Made by a program: the position numbers and the translations under genes
Origin: Lytechinus variegatus
Taxonomy: Eukaryota; Echinodermata; Echinoidea; Temnopleuroida; Toxopneustidae
Direction of reading: 5' to 3'
Assembly: GCF_018143015.1 (NCBI RefSeq)
Contig: NC_054743.1
Span: forward strand, 27,465,934-27,529,933
Length of the DNA stretch: 64,000 nucleotides
The notes under the pieces: generated by a model
What the model saw: the letters and a program-made list of their open reading frames with translations, nothing else
The model's database searches: none
Told to the model about the DNA's origin: nothing
In this document: positions 1 through 11,581 of the stretch, piece by piece
Layout: each line of letters begins with the position of its first letter
How positions within the stretch are numbered: the stretch's first letter is position 1

Positions 1-2
1 CT

Positions 3-1301
3 ATGGACGACTCGGATAAATTCGAGACGATTCCCGTCACCAAGAAAGCGAAGATGGGGGAATCAGGGAAGGACGTAAAAACGGGTTTTCATCCCCCTGA
101 CGACACGGACATTGCCTCGGCGGCATGGTTCATGAAGATGTTCCAGGCGGCGCAAAAATGTATGAACTTGTCGAATCAGCCGATTGCAGGCGACACCAGC
201 GCCCCTACCAGATCAGCGGCGCAGACCAAAACTCGTCCCGACAGCCCAGGCGCCCCGACGCCGGACGGGCCGCTGAGGCGTGACAGATTACCGTCGAAGC
301 GGCCACGGCCAGGACAACGGGACATTGAAAGCCGTACTCGGGGGAGAAGCCCGAGTACCTGTCATGCTCCCTCTATTGATATAAATGAGGATGATTCAAA
401 CTCTGAATATGGCTACCATCGGCCCATAGCATCCCGCAAGCGAAAATGGGCAGACTCTTTGCTGTCTCAACTTTCCACTTCAGGATCAGAGAGACAGAGC
501 ATTGCTAGCGGTCGTTATGAGAAGGAGGGGGTTTCAGTGATTAGTGAGGGTTTTTCTTCAGCTATTTTTGCTTCCACCCCCAGCTCTCGCCACGATAGCG
601 TAGAAAGCAAGCCTGTTTCGGCTGCAGATTTGATTACGAAATACTGCCCCCAGCTTAAGGCAGAGACTACCGACTCAGAGGAATCTAAGCCTATTTTCTG
701 TCTCGATTCGGAGCTTGGGAGACAATCTGTCAACTCGGCTGCGGTGAAGCTTGACAAACCCTTCTCATCCTGCCTGAATTACCTTAATGACAGGGGAAGG
801 GACTTACGTCCTACCAACAGAGTGGTTAAGAAGCACTTTCGCTTTGGGGAACGAGACTTTAAGCACGCTTTCAAGACTCCCACAGTCCCAGATGCAGCCT
901 TTTGTGTTGGTGATGCTAAGGCTAAGAGATCGCGCTACTCTAATCAGAATCCACTCGGGTCACGTAGATTTAAGCGTATGGAGAGTCAGTTGACCTCTAT
1001 TGACCAGGCAGCCAGGGCATCTATGCGCCTAGCAACCTATCACACATATCTTTTGACAGCCTTTCGGGAATCTGAGAGACTAGGTATCTCCCCAGAGGAT
1101 CGCAGAGACATATGGGAGTGTGTTATGAAGATTGCAGAATACCAGTTTGAACAGGCGTCGAGAACGGCCATACTTTGCACGAGAGCAAGACGTTCACAGG
1201 TCATTGACCTACTTCAGATTGAAAAAAATGCTACTCGACTACTCGAAAGACTGCCAGCCTGGGGGATGACCTTTTCAGTGGTCGTTTTCAGGAAGTTTTA
1301 G
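3..1301 (+). mobile_element. gag-like part of the DIRS element
   Basis: A 432-aa frame occupies the position of the first DIRS ORF. It is rich in charged and Ser residues, has low-complexity stretches near the N terminus (about residues 60-150), and shows no zinc knuckle I can see. The assignment rests on its position just upstream of the RT region, on codon use like the rest of the element, and on the absence of introns. The protein itself matches no cellular family I recognise. Confidence 0.6.
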
Positions 1302-1559
1302 AATCTTCCATCTCTGCCTCTTCCACGGCTGATAAGACAGTGTACAGGTTGTCTTCACATTCTTATGGCCAACGTTCCTCCTCACGTCAGCAGGCCTCTG
1401 GGCCGAGTAACCAGCAACCGCAGGGCCCCCCACAACGCGAGGTCAGGGATAGGAGCCCCCAGACCAATCAAAGGACCCCTACACCCTTTCGGGGTCGACG
1501 CAGATTGTCCCGCGGTTCTCAGTACCCCCCTAAACACTTGTGACTCCTTGGCCGGACCG

Positions 1560-2860
1560 TTTTCCCCAGACTTACACGCCCCCGTAGGAGGAAGGCTCAT
1601 TTTCTTTGCAAAAAATTGGAGCCTCATAACAAGAGACAAATTAATTCTCAGGATAGTGCAGGAGGGATATCGGGTCGAGATCGACCCAGATTATCGGGAT
1701 GCGTTCGCACAATTAACCAAACCTCTGCCCTCCCCCACTCTCTCGAAACGAGAGAGGCTCTTTTAAGGGAAATCAACGAACTGGAGAGAAAGCGTGCAAT
1801 TTCCAAGGTGCCCTCCAGCCGAAAGATTGTTTTGTCAAATGTCTTCCTAATTCGGAAACGGTCCGGAAAATTCAGGATGATCCTGAATCTAAAGAAACTA
1901 AACAGGTTCATCGAAAACAAGCCATTCAAGATGGAATGCCTCTCCAAGATCCTGCCCCTGCTTCGCCCCCACGAGTGGGCGGCATCTATAGACTTATCGG
2001 ACGCGTATCTTCACGTTCCAATAGCAAGGTCCTCTCAGCATCTCCTAGGTTTCGCAATAGGAGGGGACACTTACCAGTACCAGGCCCTCCCTTTCGGCCT
2101 TCGCTCTGCTCCTCGCATCTTTACAAGGCTCGTCAGGGTAATTGCTGCAGAGCTAAGAAGAAGAGGGGTTAAAATTTTTTTTGCTATCTGGACGATTGGT
2201 TGATCCTCGCCCCCTCAGAACAAACCCTTCTCAGACACTTGAAGGTCACAATCGCGTTAACGACAAATTTAGGCCTTCTCATAAACTGGGAAAAATCAAG
2301 ATTGACTCCAACTCAGACTCCGGATTTCCTTGGAGCATTTATAGACATCCCGAGTCAGGTGGCAGCCCCCCTTCCCCTCCGGGTTCAGAGAATGAGAGCA
2401 GTCGCGGAGCAACTCCTGTCCAGTCGTCTCTCGACTGCGAAGACTTGGCAGATTTTTCTGGGACTCTTAGCAAGCTTAGTGAATACAGTTCCCCCTTGCA
2501 GACTGAGGATGAATTTTCACATAAACAGTTTGGAGATGATTGCGGTGCAGTTAGCCCTCCAACACTTTGCATCCGAGATAGTGGAAAAGTGTGTCCTGAT
2601 AAAGTCAGACAACCAGACGGTGGTAACATATCACATAGCAGACTTCTTATCGAGGGGGCGCTATCTCCCCTCGGAATGGATGCTCCACGAGGCTGTGGCC
2701 AGGGAGATATTCAATCATTTCGGCAACCCACAGATAGATCTATTTGCCTCAACACTACCAGGGACCCAGCACTACTACCCCGAGCCCAACAAACTGAGGC
2801 TCACACTGTGGCCCATTACAGGGCAGCAGCAATCAAGGCTGGACTTTCTGAACGGGCTGC
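1560..2860 (+). mobile_element. reverse transcriptase and RNase H part of the DIRS element
   Basis: Recognisable RT blocks include the FRMILNLKKLN region, DLSDAYLHVPI and QALPFGLRSAPR. RNase H-like sequence follows, with ADFLSRG and a downstream DLFAS block, both usual in the DIRS/Pao-type RNase H. The region is a fossil with its coding frame disrupted; only its extent and parts are given. Confidence 0.8.
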
Positions 2861-4235
2861 CAATTTCTCAGCAGAACGTTTACGGTCTTCCACACGATCA
2901 ACCTACGACTCCAGACTCAGTCACTATGTGAGATGGTGTCGGCAGGCTAAGACTAATCCATGCAGGGCATCTGTAGGTGAGATTGCTGAATTTTTTATAT
3001 CTTTGTATGACAAGAATTTGGCATGTAATACTATTCGGGGTTACAGGTCTGCCATAGCTGTCCTACACGAAGGCTTTGACAATGGTGAATCTGTTTCCTC
3101 GTCTATTTTTCTGTCACGGTTATTAAAGTCCTTCTTTCTTAACAGACCCAGTAGAAGGCTTCTTGCTCCTGCTTGGAGCCTTCCCCAGGTGTTAGTCTCC
3201 CTCAGTCAGCCCCCTTTTGAGCCAATGCATAATGCATCTTTGCGGGATTTAACCATAAAAACTGTTTTCCTTCTGGCAGCGGCTTCTGGTCAGAGGCGTA
3301 GCTCTATCCATGCTCTTACCACAGCTCCTGGGCATATTCGTTGGGAGAAAAACAAGATTAGACTTATTCCTCATGGCCGTTTTCTTGCTAAGATCCAACG
3401 GGAGTCCTCTCTCCCTCTTGAAATTGTTCTACCATCCATAAGTTCCTTTTCTTCAGTTAGGGAGGATAGATTTTGGTGCCCGGTAAGAGCATTAAAGAGA
3501 AATTCCAGTAGTTGCAGTAAACACTGATTTCATGAGACAGTCTGTAAAACAAGGCTTAATTGTCAGTATATCACCGAGGATCTAGATCTGGTACAGTTAC
3601 ATTAACTGAACTTTGTGAAATCTTGAAATCTACGCTGAAAAATGTTCACACCGAAGATCCCCAACACAGATAAGCGCACGTGGGACAATTTATAATTATT
3701 GCTTAGGGCGTCGGGCCCGACGCCCTACCCGATTCCTGTGCTTATTTGCTGATTTCTCAGCAATTTCACAATTTCTTCCAGAATTCTTTGGCACATGCGT
3801 TTTATTTATACAAACAGACACTTTGGTGGTCATTTCATTGGATTCTGTACGAACTCATTTTGATATCGTTACCAAAACTAGCATTTACCTTTAAAATGGT
3901 ATCTTGATAAGACTAAACAATTTCGTGCTTCCGATCAACTTTTTGTTAGTTTCATTCCCCCTCACAGGGCTGTCTCGCCGGATACTATCTCTCGTTGGAT
4001 TGTGGAGGCAGTGAAATCTGCTGGTGATCCAGTCATCATTCACCAGAAAGTTAGAGCCCATGACACAAGAGGTTTGGCTGCTTCCTGGGCCTTATTCAAG
4101 GGCGTACCCATGGAGGATATAATGAAAGCGGCATATTGGTCCAACGCTAATACATTCACATCCTGCTACCTCTCGGATGTCCTCGGTGATGAATCCAAGT
4201 TTGCGAGGGCCACCCTGTCCGGTCCCCATCGCTAA
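2800..4235 (+). mobile_element. tyrosine recombinase part of the DIRS element, split by an inserted TTAA element
   Basis: The N-terminal part has the SAM-like core-binding character seen in DIRS recombinases (STYDSRLSHYVRWC, then NTIRGYRSAI). The C-terminal part (about 3900-4235) carries the HDTRGLA block and a late FTSCYL segment where the catalytic tyrosine is expected. Between them lies an unrelated 403-bp element with TTAA at both edges. A tyrosine recombinase in place of an integrase is the defining DIRS feature. Confidence 0.8.
3492..3894 (+). mobile_element. 403-bp TTAA-flanked MITE-like element inserted in the DIRS element (copy 1)
   Basis: Both edges are TTAA, and the ends form imperfect inverted repeats (TTAAAGAGAAATTCCAGT against TTAAAGGTAAATGCTAGT). 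A second copy lies reversed at 56925-57328, alignable from end to end, which fixes the boundaries independently. The middle of this copy (about 3705-3730) carries a 22-bp GC-rich perfect palindrome absent from the second copy. It has no coding capacity. TTAA target duplication fits piggyBac- or Kolobok-mobilised non-autonomous elements. Confidence 0.85.
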
Positions 4236-4359
4236 TCCAAGGTATGAGTTTAACTTTACAAGCTTGTCATTAGTATCTTGTATAATAGAATTGATCTGTA
4301 GGGCCTCTTGGCTTTGACCTTTGGCCTGACCACCTCCCATAGTTGTTTCCGTGGGAATC

Positions 4360-4720
4360 TGGCATTTAAGGGAATAGGTAAGTATGGCGTATCTGAAGTA
4401 GATTATGTTGTTCAGTAGTGAACACCATATCTACGAAGTAGCCATACTTACCTATGCTACCCTCCCACCTCCCCTCTTTCTGTATCTGAGGTTCGTTTGC
4501 CTAAGAAAGAGGAAGTGAGCCACGCACGCAAGGTACTTATAGTATAGGACGGGGTTTCCCTCTTGTCGTGCGGGGCTCTAGTCTGCGTTGCAGACTTTTT
4601 CTCCTTTTATAGGAGAAATTTTTGCCGGGTGTATTCGAGCGTGGCGATCGAATGGCATTTAAGGGAATAGGTAAGTATGGCTACTTCGTAGATATGGTGT
4701 TCACTACTGAACAACATAAT
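4360..4720 (+). repeat. right terminal repeat and palindromic region of the DIRS element
   Basis: The stretch 4377-4453 is a near-perfect palindrome beginning GTAAGTATGG and ending CCATACTTAC. A block of about 28 bp at 4360-4387 recurs at 4653-4680, and 4681-4720 is the reverse complement of about 4399-4442. Inverted terminal repeats combined with an internal complementary region are the hallmark of DIRS elements, so this is read as the right terminus. Confidence 0.75.
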
Positions 4721-4812
4721 TCATGTAGTATCATTAAAGCAACTATTCTCAATATTTATCCGCACATAATTTCCTTTTCTTAGTTTGAATTCATCTTATT
4801 TTTTTCAGTCCT

Positions 4813-5940
4813 TTTTGTCTCACCTGCATAGCAGAGTGAGACTATAGGCGCCGCTTTTCCGACAGCGACGGCGGCGGCGTCAACATCAAATCTTAACCTG
4901 AGGTTAAGTTTTTGAAATGACATCATAACTTAGAAAGTATATGGACCTAGTTCATGAAACTTGGCCATAAGGTTAATCAAGTACTACTGAACATTCTATT
5001 AGAGTTTCATGTCACATGACCAAGGTCAAAGGTCATTTAGGGTCAATGAACTTAGACCATGTTGGAGGAATCAACATCAAAATCTTAACCTGAGGTTAAG
5101 TTTTTGAAATGTCATCATCATAACTTAGGAAATATATGGACCTAGGTCATTAAACTTGGACATAAGGTTAATCAAGTATTACCAAACATCCTGCATGAGT
5201 TTCACGTCACATGACCAAGGTCAAAGGTCATTTGGGGTCAATGACCTTTGGCCGATTTGGGGGTATCTATTGAATTACAATCAAAACTTTAAAAGTTTTT
5301 GGATCTGATTCATGAAACTTGGACATAATAGTAATCAAGTATCACTGAACATCCTGTGCAAGTTTCAGGTCACATTATCAAGGTCAAAGGTCATTTAGGG
5401 TCAATAAACTTTGGCCAAATTGGGGGTATTTGTTGAATTACCATCATAACTTTTAAAATTGGTTGGTCTAGTTCATAAAACTTGGACATAAGAGTAATCA
5501 AGTATCACTGAACATCCTGTGCGCATTTTAGGTCACATGACCAAGGTCAAAGGTCAATGAACTTTGGCAATAATGGGGGTATCTGATGAATTACCATCAT
5601 AACTTTGCAAGTTTATTGATCTGACTTTTGAAACTTGGACATAAGAGTAATCAAGTACAGTATCACTGAATATCCTGTGCAAGTTTTAGGTCACATGATC
5701 AAGGTCAAAGGTCATGTGAGGTCAATGAACTTTGGCCACATTGGGGGTATTTGTTGAATTACCATCCTATCTCTGTAAAGTGTATTGGTCTAGTTCATAA
5801 AACATGGAAATAAGAGTAACCAAGTATCACTGAACATCTTGTGCGAGTTATAGTAGTTTTCAAAATCAGCACTGCTGCTATGTTGAATCGCGTGATGCAG
5901 GTGAGACGGCCAGAGGCATTCCACTTGTTAAAATGTAGTC
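4813..5940 (+). repeat. 1.1-kb dispersed repeat with internal DR1 (AGGTCAAAGGTCA) units, copy 1
   Basis: The ends are GTCTCACCTGC (4817) and GCAGGTGAGAC (5898), an 11-bp inverted pair. Inside are about six diverged units of roughly 170 bp, each of the type 'cataactt...catgaaacttggacataa...aatcaagtat...catgaccaaggtcaaaggtca'. Five perfect AGGTCAAAGGTCA 13-mers occur. The 5' part has a GC-rich block (GGCGCCGCTTTTCCGAC) and CCTGAGGTTAAG. It encodes nothing. Reverse-orientation copies lie at 14008-15111 and 41281-42737. Confidence 0.85.
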
Positions 5941-6044
5941 CTTTTTTTGTTATTTATTTAAAAAAAACTATGATCATGTAATTTTTAAATGAGTATTTTT
6001 TTTGTCATTCAAGTAATGCACTTCTTCCCATTCTCTACCCCTTC

Positions 6045-6055
<11 letters not shown>

Positions 6056-6079
<24 letters not shown>

Positions 6080-6080
6080 G
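6056..6080 (+). repeat. (CT)n polypyrimidine tract before a splice acceptor
   Basis: A CT microsatellite runs into TCCCTCCCCAG just before the exon at 6106. It serves as, or extends, the polypyrimidine tract of that acceptor. Confidence 0.7.
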
Positions 6081-6105
6081 CTCCCATCTCTCTCTCCCTC
6101 CCCAG

Positions 6106-6234
6106 GCCAACACCGGTGGCACAGGTGACAAAAGATATGTCGTCATTCGCCTGCACAAGTCATTCCGTGATGATGTGACTTTCCACAGTATCCAAGTGGA
6201 TAAGACAGAGGCGGATCCTATTACATATTTCTAG
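6106..6234 (+). CDS. 3'-terminal coding exon of an unrecognised gene
   Basis: A strong acceptor (pyrimidine tract plus CCCCAG) is followed by 42 codons and TAG. The peptide starts ANTGGTGDKRYVVIRLHKSF and ends KTEADPITYF. Codon use is balanced, and the charged and hydrophobic alternation looks like a folded beta-rich domain end. I do not recognise the family. Upstream exons are not in the 6 kb before it, which is all repeats, so they must lie left of the window and this gene would have a DIRS element and a DR1-rich repeat in its last intron. The phase before the first codon is unknown. AT-rich sequence with possible polyadenylation signals follows (AATAAA near 6319, 7434 and 7946). Confidence 0.6.
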   Translation, partial: ANTGGTGDKRYVVIRLHKSFRDDVTFHSIQVDKTEADPITYF

Positions 6235-8250
6235 ATTCTTCAATTATATTCTTCATTTATATTCGGACTCATCAATATCTCCAGCATGTTTTAAATAGCA
6301 ACAAACTTCCATTGCCTAAATAAAAAATTATTAACAATATGCTGTCAGTATGTTAATAAGCATTGCACAACACACATTTAAAAACATATTGAATCTTTTT
6401 CCATTGAATTATGGCCATCATATGGTTATATTAAGCAGTAGTAAAAAGCAAGATTTATTGCTGAGAAGTTTTTATGTGAATCTGTTGTATGGTTTTTCAA
6501 AATATTCCTATATCTGTGTTGTATTATTTAAATTATTATATTGGGTGATTTCCTTCAAATATTCATAAAAGCAATCCATTGAAATATTTCAGAAAACTTC
6601 AGCAGTTTTAATCGTCTCTAAATTGTGCTTTCTTGACCAAGACTCTTTTCAAATATGATCCCCAGGATATGATCAAGTATATTGAAATAATACATTCTTT
6701 GTGAATAACTACTACATACATGTAGCTCTTTTAGCATTTAAGCTGTGTCTGTTGTGAATTTACATGCCATCACTGTTGTAATATGATATATGTACTTTCC
6801 TGGTAGATTGTGGGAATGTTTTCAACTTCTCATATTACATTTTACATCTAAAGCAAGGATGGCACTTCTTGCAATGCAGTACATGTATTAATTCTGTCAA
6901 GGGCTTGTGGCAGGATGGGGGGGGGGCGCAGCAAGGTACTCAAAGTGTTTTATAATCTACCATCTGCTTTTTAACTGCAAGTACAGTATGTTTCACTGGC
7001 TTTGCTGCTTTTTCATTCGGGTTGACCACATCTCTTTTCATCAGACATTGAGAATCAGGATTATTTTCACCCAAAGCATGATAACTGATATACATGTATG
7101 CACTTAAAATTGATGGTCGTCTTCATTCAGTAGTTTTTATCTGTTTATGACTTTCTCTCTACAACTTTGATCTACATCTGCTCATGTATGTTCAAAATTG
7201 TGTACATGTACATGTATGTACAGTACGCTGTACATGTTTTTGTACAGTTTTTAATTATGGTTTCCGCCGCTCAGATTTGTCACATGCTGAACTATATTTT
7301 AATATATAATATACATGTAAAATGAAAGTGAAACAAGCAACTCCCCACATATACATGGCAAGGTATGCTGCTAGTGAATATGATGACTTCAATCATATAA
7401 ATAGAAACCTTGATTATATAGCAGTAACATGAAATAAAACAAACAAATTTTTTTGTATCATTCAGCGTATGATAGCAAAGTGTGCTGTTTAGATAAAAAT
7501 ATGATGGCTTCGTGTCACCCTACTGTAGTCAATAATATAATCATAAAACCATCTGAACTTTAATCTACATTGAGCTTCCATATCCCATTTCCTACATACA
7601 TGTAGTTTTGAAATCTTTAGAGCCATTAAATAGTAATTTAAACCAATATACTCCGGTAATTTCTGAATCAGGTTAGCATGTCTCTGTTGTGAAAACTATT
7701 CTTCAGGTATATGTCTATTGAATGAATCAATATGCAATATGTCAAAATGAATGCATGATGGAAAAGAAAAAGAAATTTCTATATATTTTATACTCTCAAC
7801 TTTCTTACCATTTTCACATGTGTATTATACTATCTCCGTGATGGTCAAAAGAATAGAATAATTGATGTCTTCTTCTGTTTATTTGTTGAAAAAAAGTACA
7901 ACTTTGTTTTTAAATTTAAATGTATAGAATCTTCTTATATGGATACAATAAACTTATTTCAGCTTTATGCCAGTTTTCATTGTTATTTATTTTTTTTACT
8001 TGTTTGTACCTGTATATAGTGTTTTACACAAGCTACCTACTGTGTATCAGCACGAGGAAAGGATCGGCACAGTTGGTGTAATGAGCCAAAACTTTTGAGA
8101 GGGCCAGAATTGATGTATGGAATAATTAACTTGGAAAAAAAATGATGCAGGCAGAAGTGAGCAAGCAAAAATTTAGACCTTCAATTGAAAAAAAAATCAA
8201 TTTTTTTGATAGGTTCCTGGGTTTTTACATAATATTCAGAAAATGATATA
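6235..8250 (+). other. probable 3' UTR and AT-rich downstream sequence
   Basis: No coding region is seen. The stretch is AT-rich with AATAAA at several places (near 6319, 7434, 7946), any of which could end the transcript of the exon at 6106. It is unusually dense in ACATGTA and TGTACA words, above all at 7199-7245. Confidence 0.4.
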
Positions 8251-9169
8251 AACTCCTCAAAAAAAAGTTTGGAAATCTGAATTTGATCGATAATCCCTCT
8301 TCGGTTTTAGTAAATATCAATGTGTAATTAATATCAATGAATAGATCATTTAATTTTCTTTAAAATGATAGCCTATATGATATGATTATCATTCACATGG
8401 AGGTGCAGTGCCTTGAAATGTGGGGCAAGGTCAAAATTCCAAAGTTGCAAAATGACGCAAAATTGACAGTCACTGTTCTTTTCTCTGTGGTGATGAGTGA
8501 GTTTCTTCAGTAATTTCTTTTGTTTTCATGCACCTTAACATCAACATTAACATGGAATCAAACACACCTCTGCATAAGCAAAAACATAACAAACAAACAT
8601 GCATGGGTATTTCAAACAACGACACCAACCATGTTATCTCACAGAACCATCACTTCAGAAGCAGGGGGTTGGTTTGAATGCATATTCATTTCTACTGACA
8701 CAGACAAAAGAACCATGTTCTGTATTGACCCTTCATGACTATTTCTGCTCGTTTTGCAGCTTTTCAATTCAGACCTCATCCAACACTTTTGAATCCTGCT
8801 CATTTCGTGATGGCATGATCATAAGAAGCATGGTATCCAACGTTGATGGTATCATCTTAAAGAGAATTAAATGATCTTTTGAATGATATCAAATATGCAT
8901 TGTGTAAAATTTGGAGTTGGGAGAAAGGAATCGTCAAAACTCAGATTTCCAAACCCTTTTTGCTCGTTTTGCAGCTTTTCAATTCAGACTTCATCCAACA
9001 CATTTGAATCCTGCTCTTTTCGTCATGACATGATTATAACAAGCATGGGATCATTTTAAAGAGAATTAAATTATCTTTCGATTTGATGTAAAATATGCAT
9101 TGTTTAAAATATGGAGTAGGAAAAAAATTAATGGCCAAACACAGATTTCCAAACTTTTTTTGAGAGGTT
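8251..9169 (+). mobile_element. TA-flanked non-autonomous element with about 23-bp inverted ends (Tc1/mariner-like)
   Basis: The left end AACTCCTCAAAAAAAAGTTT and the right end (reverse complement AACCTCTCAAAAAAAGTTT) are inverted repeats, each bordered by TA. Inside, 8740-8957 and 8961-9140 are a direct duplication of about 200 bp beginning GCTCGTTTTGCAGCTTTTCA. There is no transposase. The TA duplication and short ends suggest Tc1/mariner mobilisation. Confidence 0.7.
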
Positions 9170-11581
9170 TATTTCACTCTTCTTTCTTTTCCCTCTTTTC
9201 TTGATTGTGAAACTTAGGGCCATGGCCCCCAAGCCCCCCCCCCCTGTCCCCTCAACATCCAATCTCATCTGCCCAATGACTTGAAAATAAATATTGTGGG
9301 AACATGTTGTGTAAATTCCTCAACAAACTTCTCCATTTACAATGCATTCCAGAAAAAAAAACATTGAGAAAGATTAATCTTGTTTTCATAATTTTAATTA
9401 CACACATTCCCCTTTTTCATTAGCCATTTAATTTTTTTAAACCGTTCATTCTTTATCAATGAAAATCTGTATTGCATGCATAATATGCAAATGATGGCAT
9501 TTAAATAGAATGAAATCACAATTTCTGCCTTTCGACATGACACCTCTAATGAAAAAAGTGACAAAGGGGCAATAAAGCAGTGTTAGTTTGAAATAATTCT
9601 TGCATTTGATGTTTTAAAATGGAAACATTTGTCACTGCAGTTGGTCAATTCTCAATCAGGACTCCCAATTTACCAAGATCAGCCCTGCATCAAATCTTTA
9701 TTACAGTAAATTTTAATGCTATTGCAGGCAGCCGGTGAAATAGAGTTTGTCTCCTGGGCATTATGAAAATGCAATCACTGCTTTGAAACGAGAGTAACTT
9801 TTTTAACCTTGTTTATTTTTTATTTATTGAGGTGTCGTATACATTCAAACTTCAAAGGGCAGAAATGAACTTCCTGAATGCGTTTCTTTTTTCTTATGAA
9901 TTCTGGTACATCACAGTAAAAGATGACCCAAGTTTCAAAATATGAGTCAATTATTTTTGTAATTCAAATATGATGATTAATAATTCAGATTTTTTTTGTG
10001 GGATGCACTGTGTGATCAAAATTCACTTGAAACTTCCAGAATTTGTTTCCTCTCAGCTCCCACATTTTAATTAAAGTGCCAGTTGGAGACGCATCTTTCC
10101 TGTAGGATTCCTGCAAGCACCTATTACAGATTTCCTGCAGTCCCCATTGACAAAACAATAGGGACTGCAGGAAAACTGCAATGAAAAGATGCTTGGAAGC
10201 CTAAAGCGGGATACCTAGTCTGCAGGCACAGACCCCTTGGTTTTCACAATGCGCATAGTGCATAATGCAAAGTCTGAAGTAGTGAGACTAGATTCACTAT
10301 GTAATGTGGCTGACACAGACAGATGGCGTGTTTCCATAGAGAATCGGGCATGTTTCTATAAAGAATCATTAAACACGGTTTATGTTTTCCCAAATCAAAA
10401 TTAAACCAACCTGTAACTATAGAGCGAATAATCCGATGAACTCACACTGCGTGTCGCGGAACACGGCAATAATCACCTCCCAGAGAGGGTTATGAGAAAA
10501 CATATTTTACCGCATCGCGTCTATTTCAACAAAAGTGTTCCGGAATTCTGGATATTTATGCAAGTAATACCGTTTCACGAGTCTATGTAGAAACATGTTG
10601 TTAGTCTTGGGAGGCTAGTCTTCACTCTAGACCCTTTATTGGTTGAAGTGTCAAATACGAGTCTGCTTGCAGTCTACGTGATACCTGCTCAAAGAGTGTT
10701 GTACAAGTTGCATCTTTTCATCAGAATGAGATCCCTCCTGAATATCAAATTACTGAAACTAATAGCAAACCATTAAACAAAACAATGAAAATATAAGGAC
10801 ATAAGATAAACACATGAACATTGAATGGTTGTATATTACAAAGTTGTTTTTATTTGTCATAAAGTATCCCATACGAATACCTATACACAAACATATGATC
10901 ATGATTTGATTAAATGCATATTGTACTCTTTTTATTCAAATCCACTTGTTGTTCTTGGGTGAATTTGGCATTGCTGCATGAATCAGAATAAGATTAAATA
11001 GTACAGGGAAATCAATCAAAGCATAATCAATGTTGATATATTTTGGACTATCCCAAGTCAAAACACAGATCTATGGTGTGAATTTTAGAGTACAAAATAC
11101 ATTTATTTGTCCCCACTGACATTTTTTTTCTGAGCATCTATCAAGGATGATCATCTGAAGAAAAAGGACCAGCAGCTCTATGTCCTCTAAGAGGGACCTT
11201 GTGATTGAAGGATAATAACTTCTAAGAGGACATTTGTTTTAACACATCAACATGGTATTGAACCCGGGACTCCAAGGTAAAGAGATCACTGCTATCAAAG
11301 GATTAGGATTGGGGAAAGTTTTTAGGTTTTGTAGATTCTTAAGAGCACTTGTCGATAGACGATGGACAAATATCATGATTTTTCTCTCTGAATTTATATG
11401 AGATAATGCAAGATCTCTGAATTTGAAAACAAAGTGTGCTTTTAATGATATGCTTCCATTTTTCATAACAAATTCATATTCTAACATTTCAAATAAAATG
11501 GCCTGGATTGGATGGTAACCCCCCCTCCCTTCAATGACAGACAGTAGCACTAGCACTAGATCAAAAAATACTTTATTCCCC
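9170..11581. other. intergenic AT-rich sequence with one weak MITE candidate
   Basis: No gene is seen. A possible short element lies at about 10215-10677, with TAGTCTGCAGGCACAGAC facing a reversed TAGACTGCAAGCAGAC. A small hairpin around 10128-10165 pairs CTGCAGTCCC with GGGACTGCAG. A shorter relative of the first motif is at 36943 (CTAGTCTGCGGACGCAGACC). Confidence 0.35.

Larger units (their letters stand above)
1..4720 (+). mobile_element. DIRS-group tyrosine-recombinase retroelement, broken, left end outside the window
   Basis: The parts lie in DIRS order: a gag-like reading frame (3-1301), reverse transcriptase with RNase H (about 1560-2860), a tyrosine recombinase domain (about 2800-4235), then a non-coding right end with inverted and repeated sequence (4360-4720). 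RT signatures include DLSDAYLHVPI and QALPFGLRSAPR; the recombinase part keeps an HDTRGLA block. There is no LTR and no DDE integrase, as expected for DIRS. The copy is a fossil with several disruptions of its reading frames, and a separate 403-bp TTAA element sits inside the recombinase part (3492-3894). The gag frame is still long, which suggests moderate rather than great age. The left terminal repeat should lie before base 1. Confidence 0.85.
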
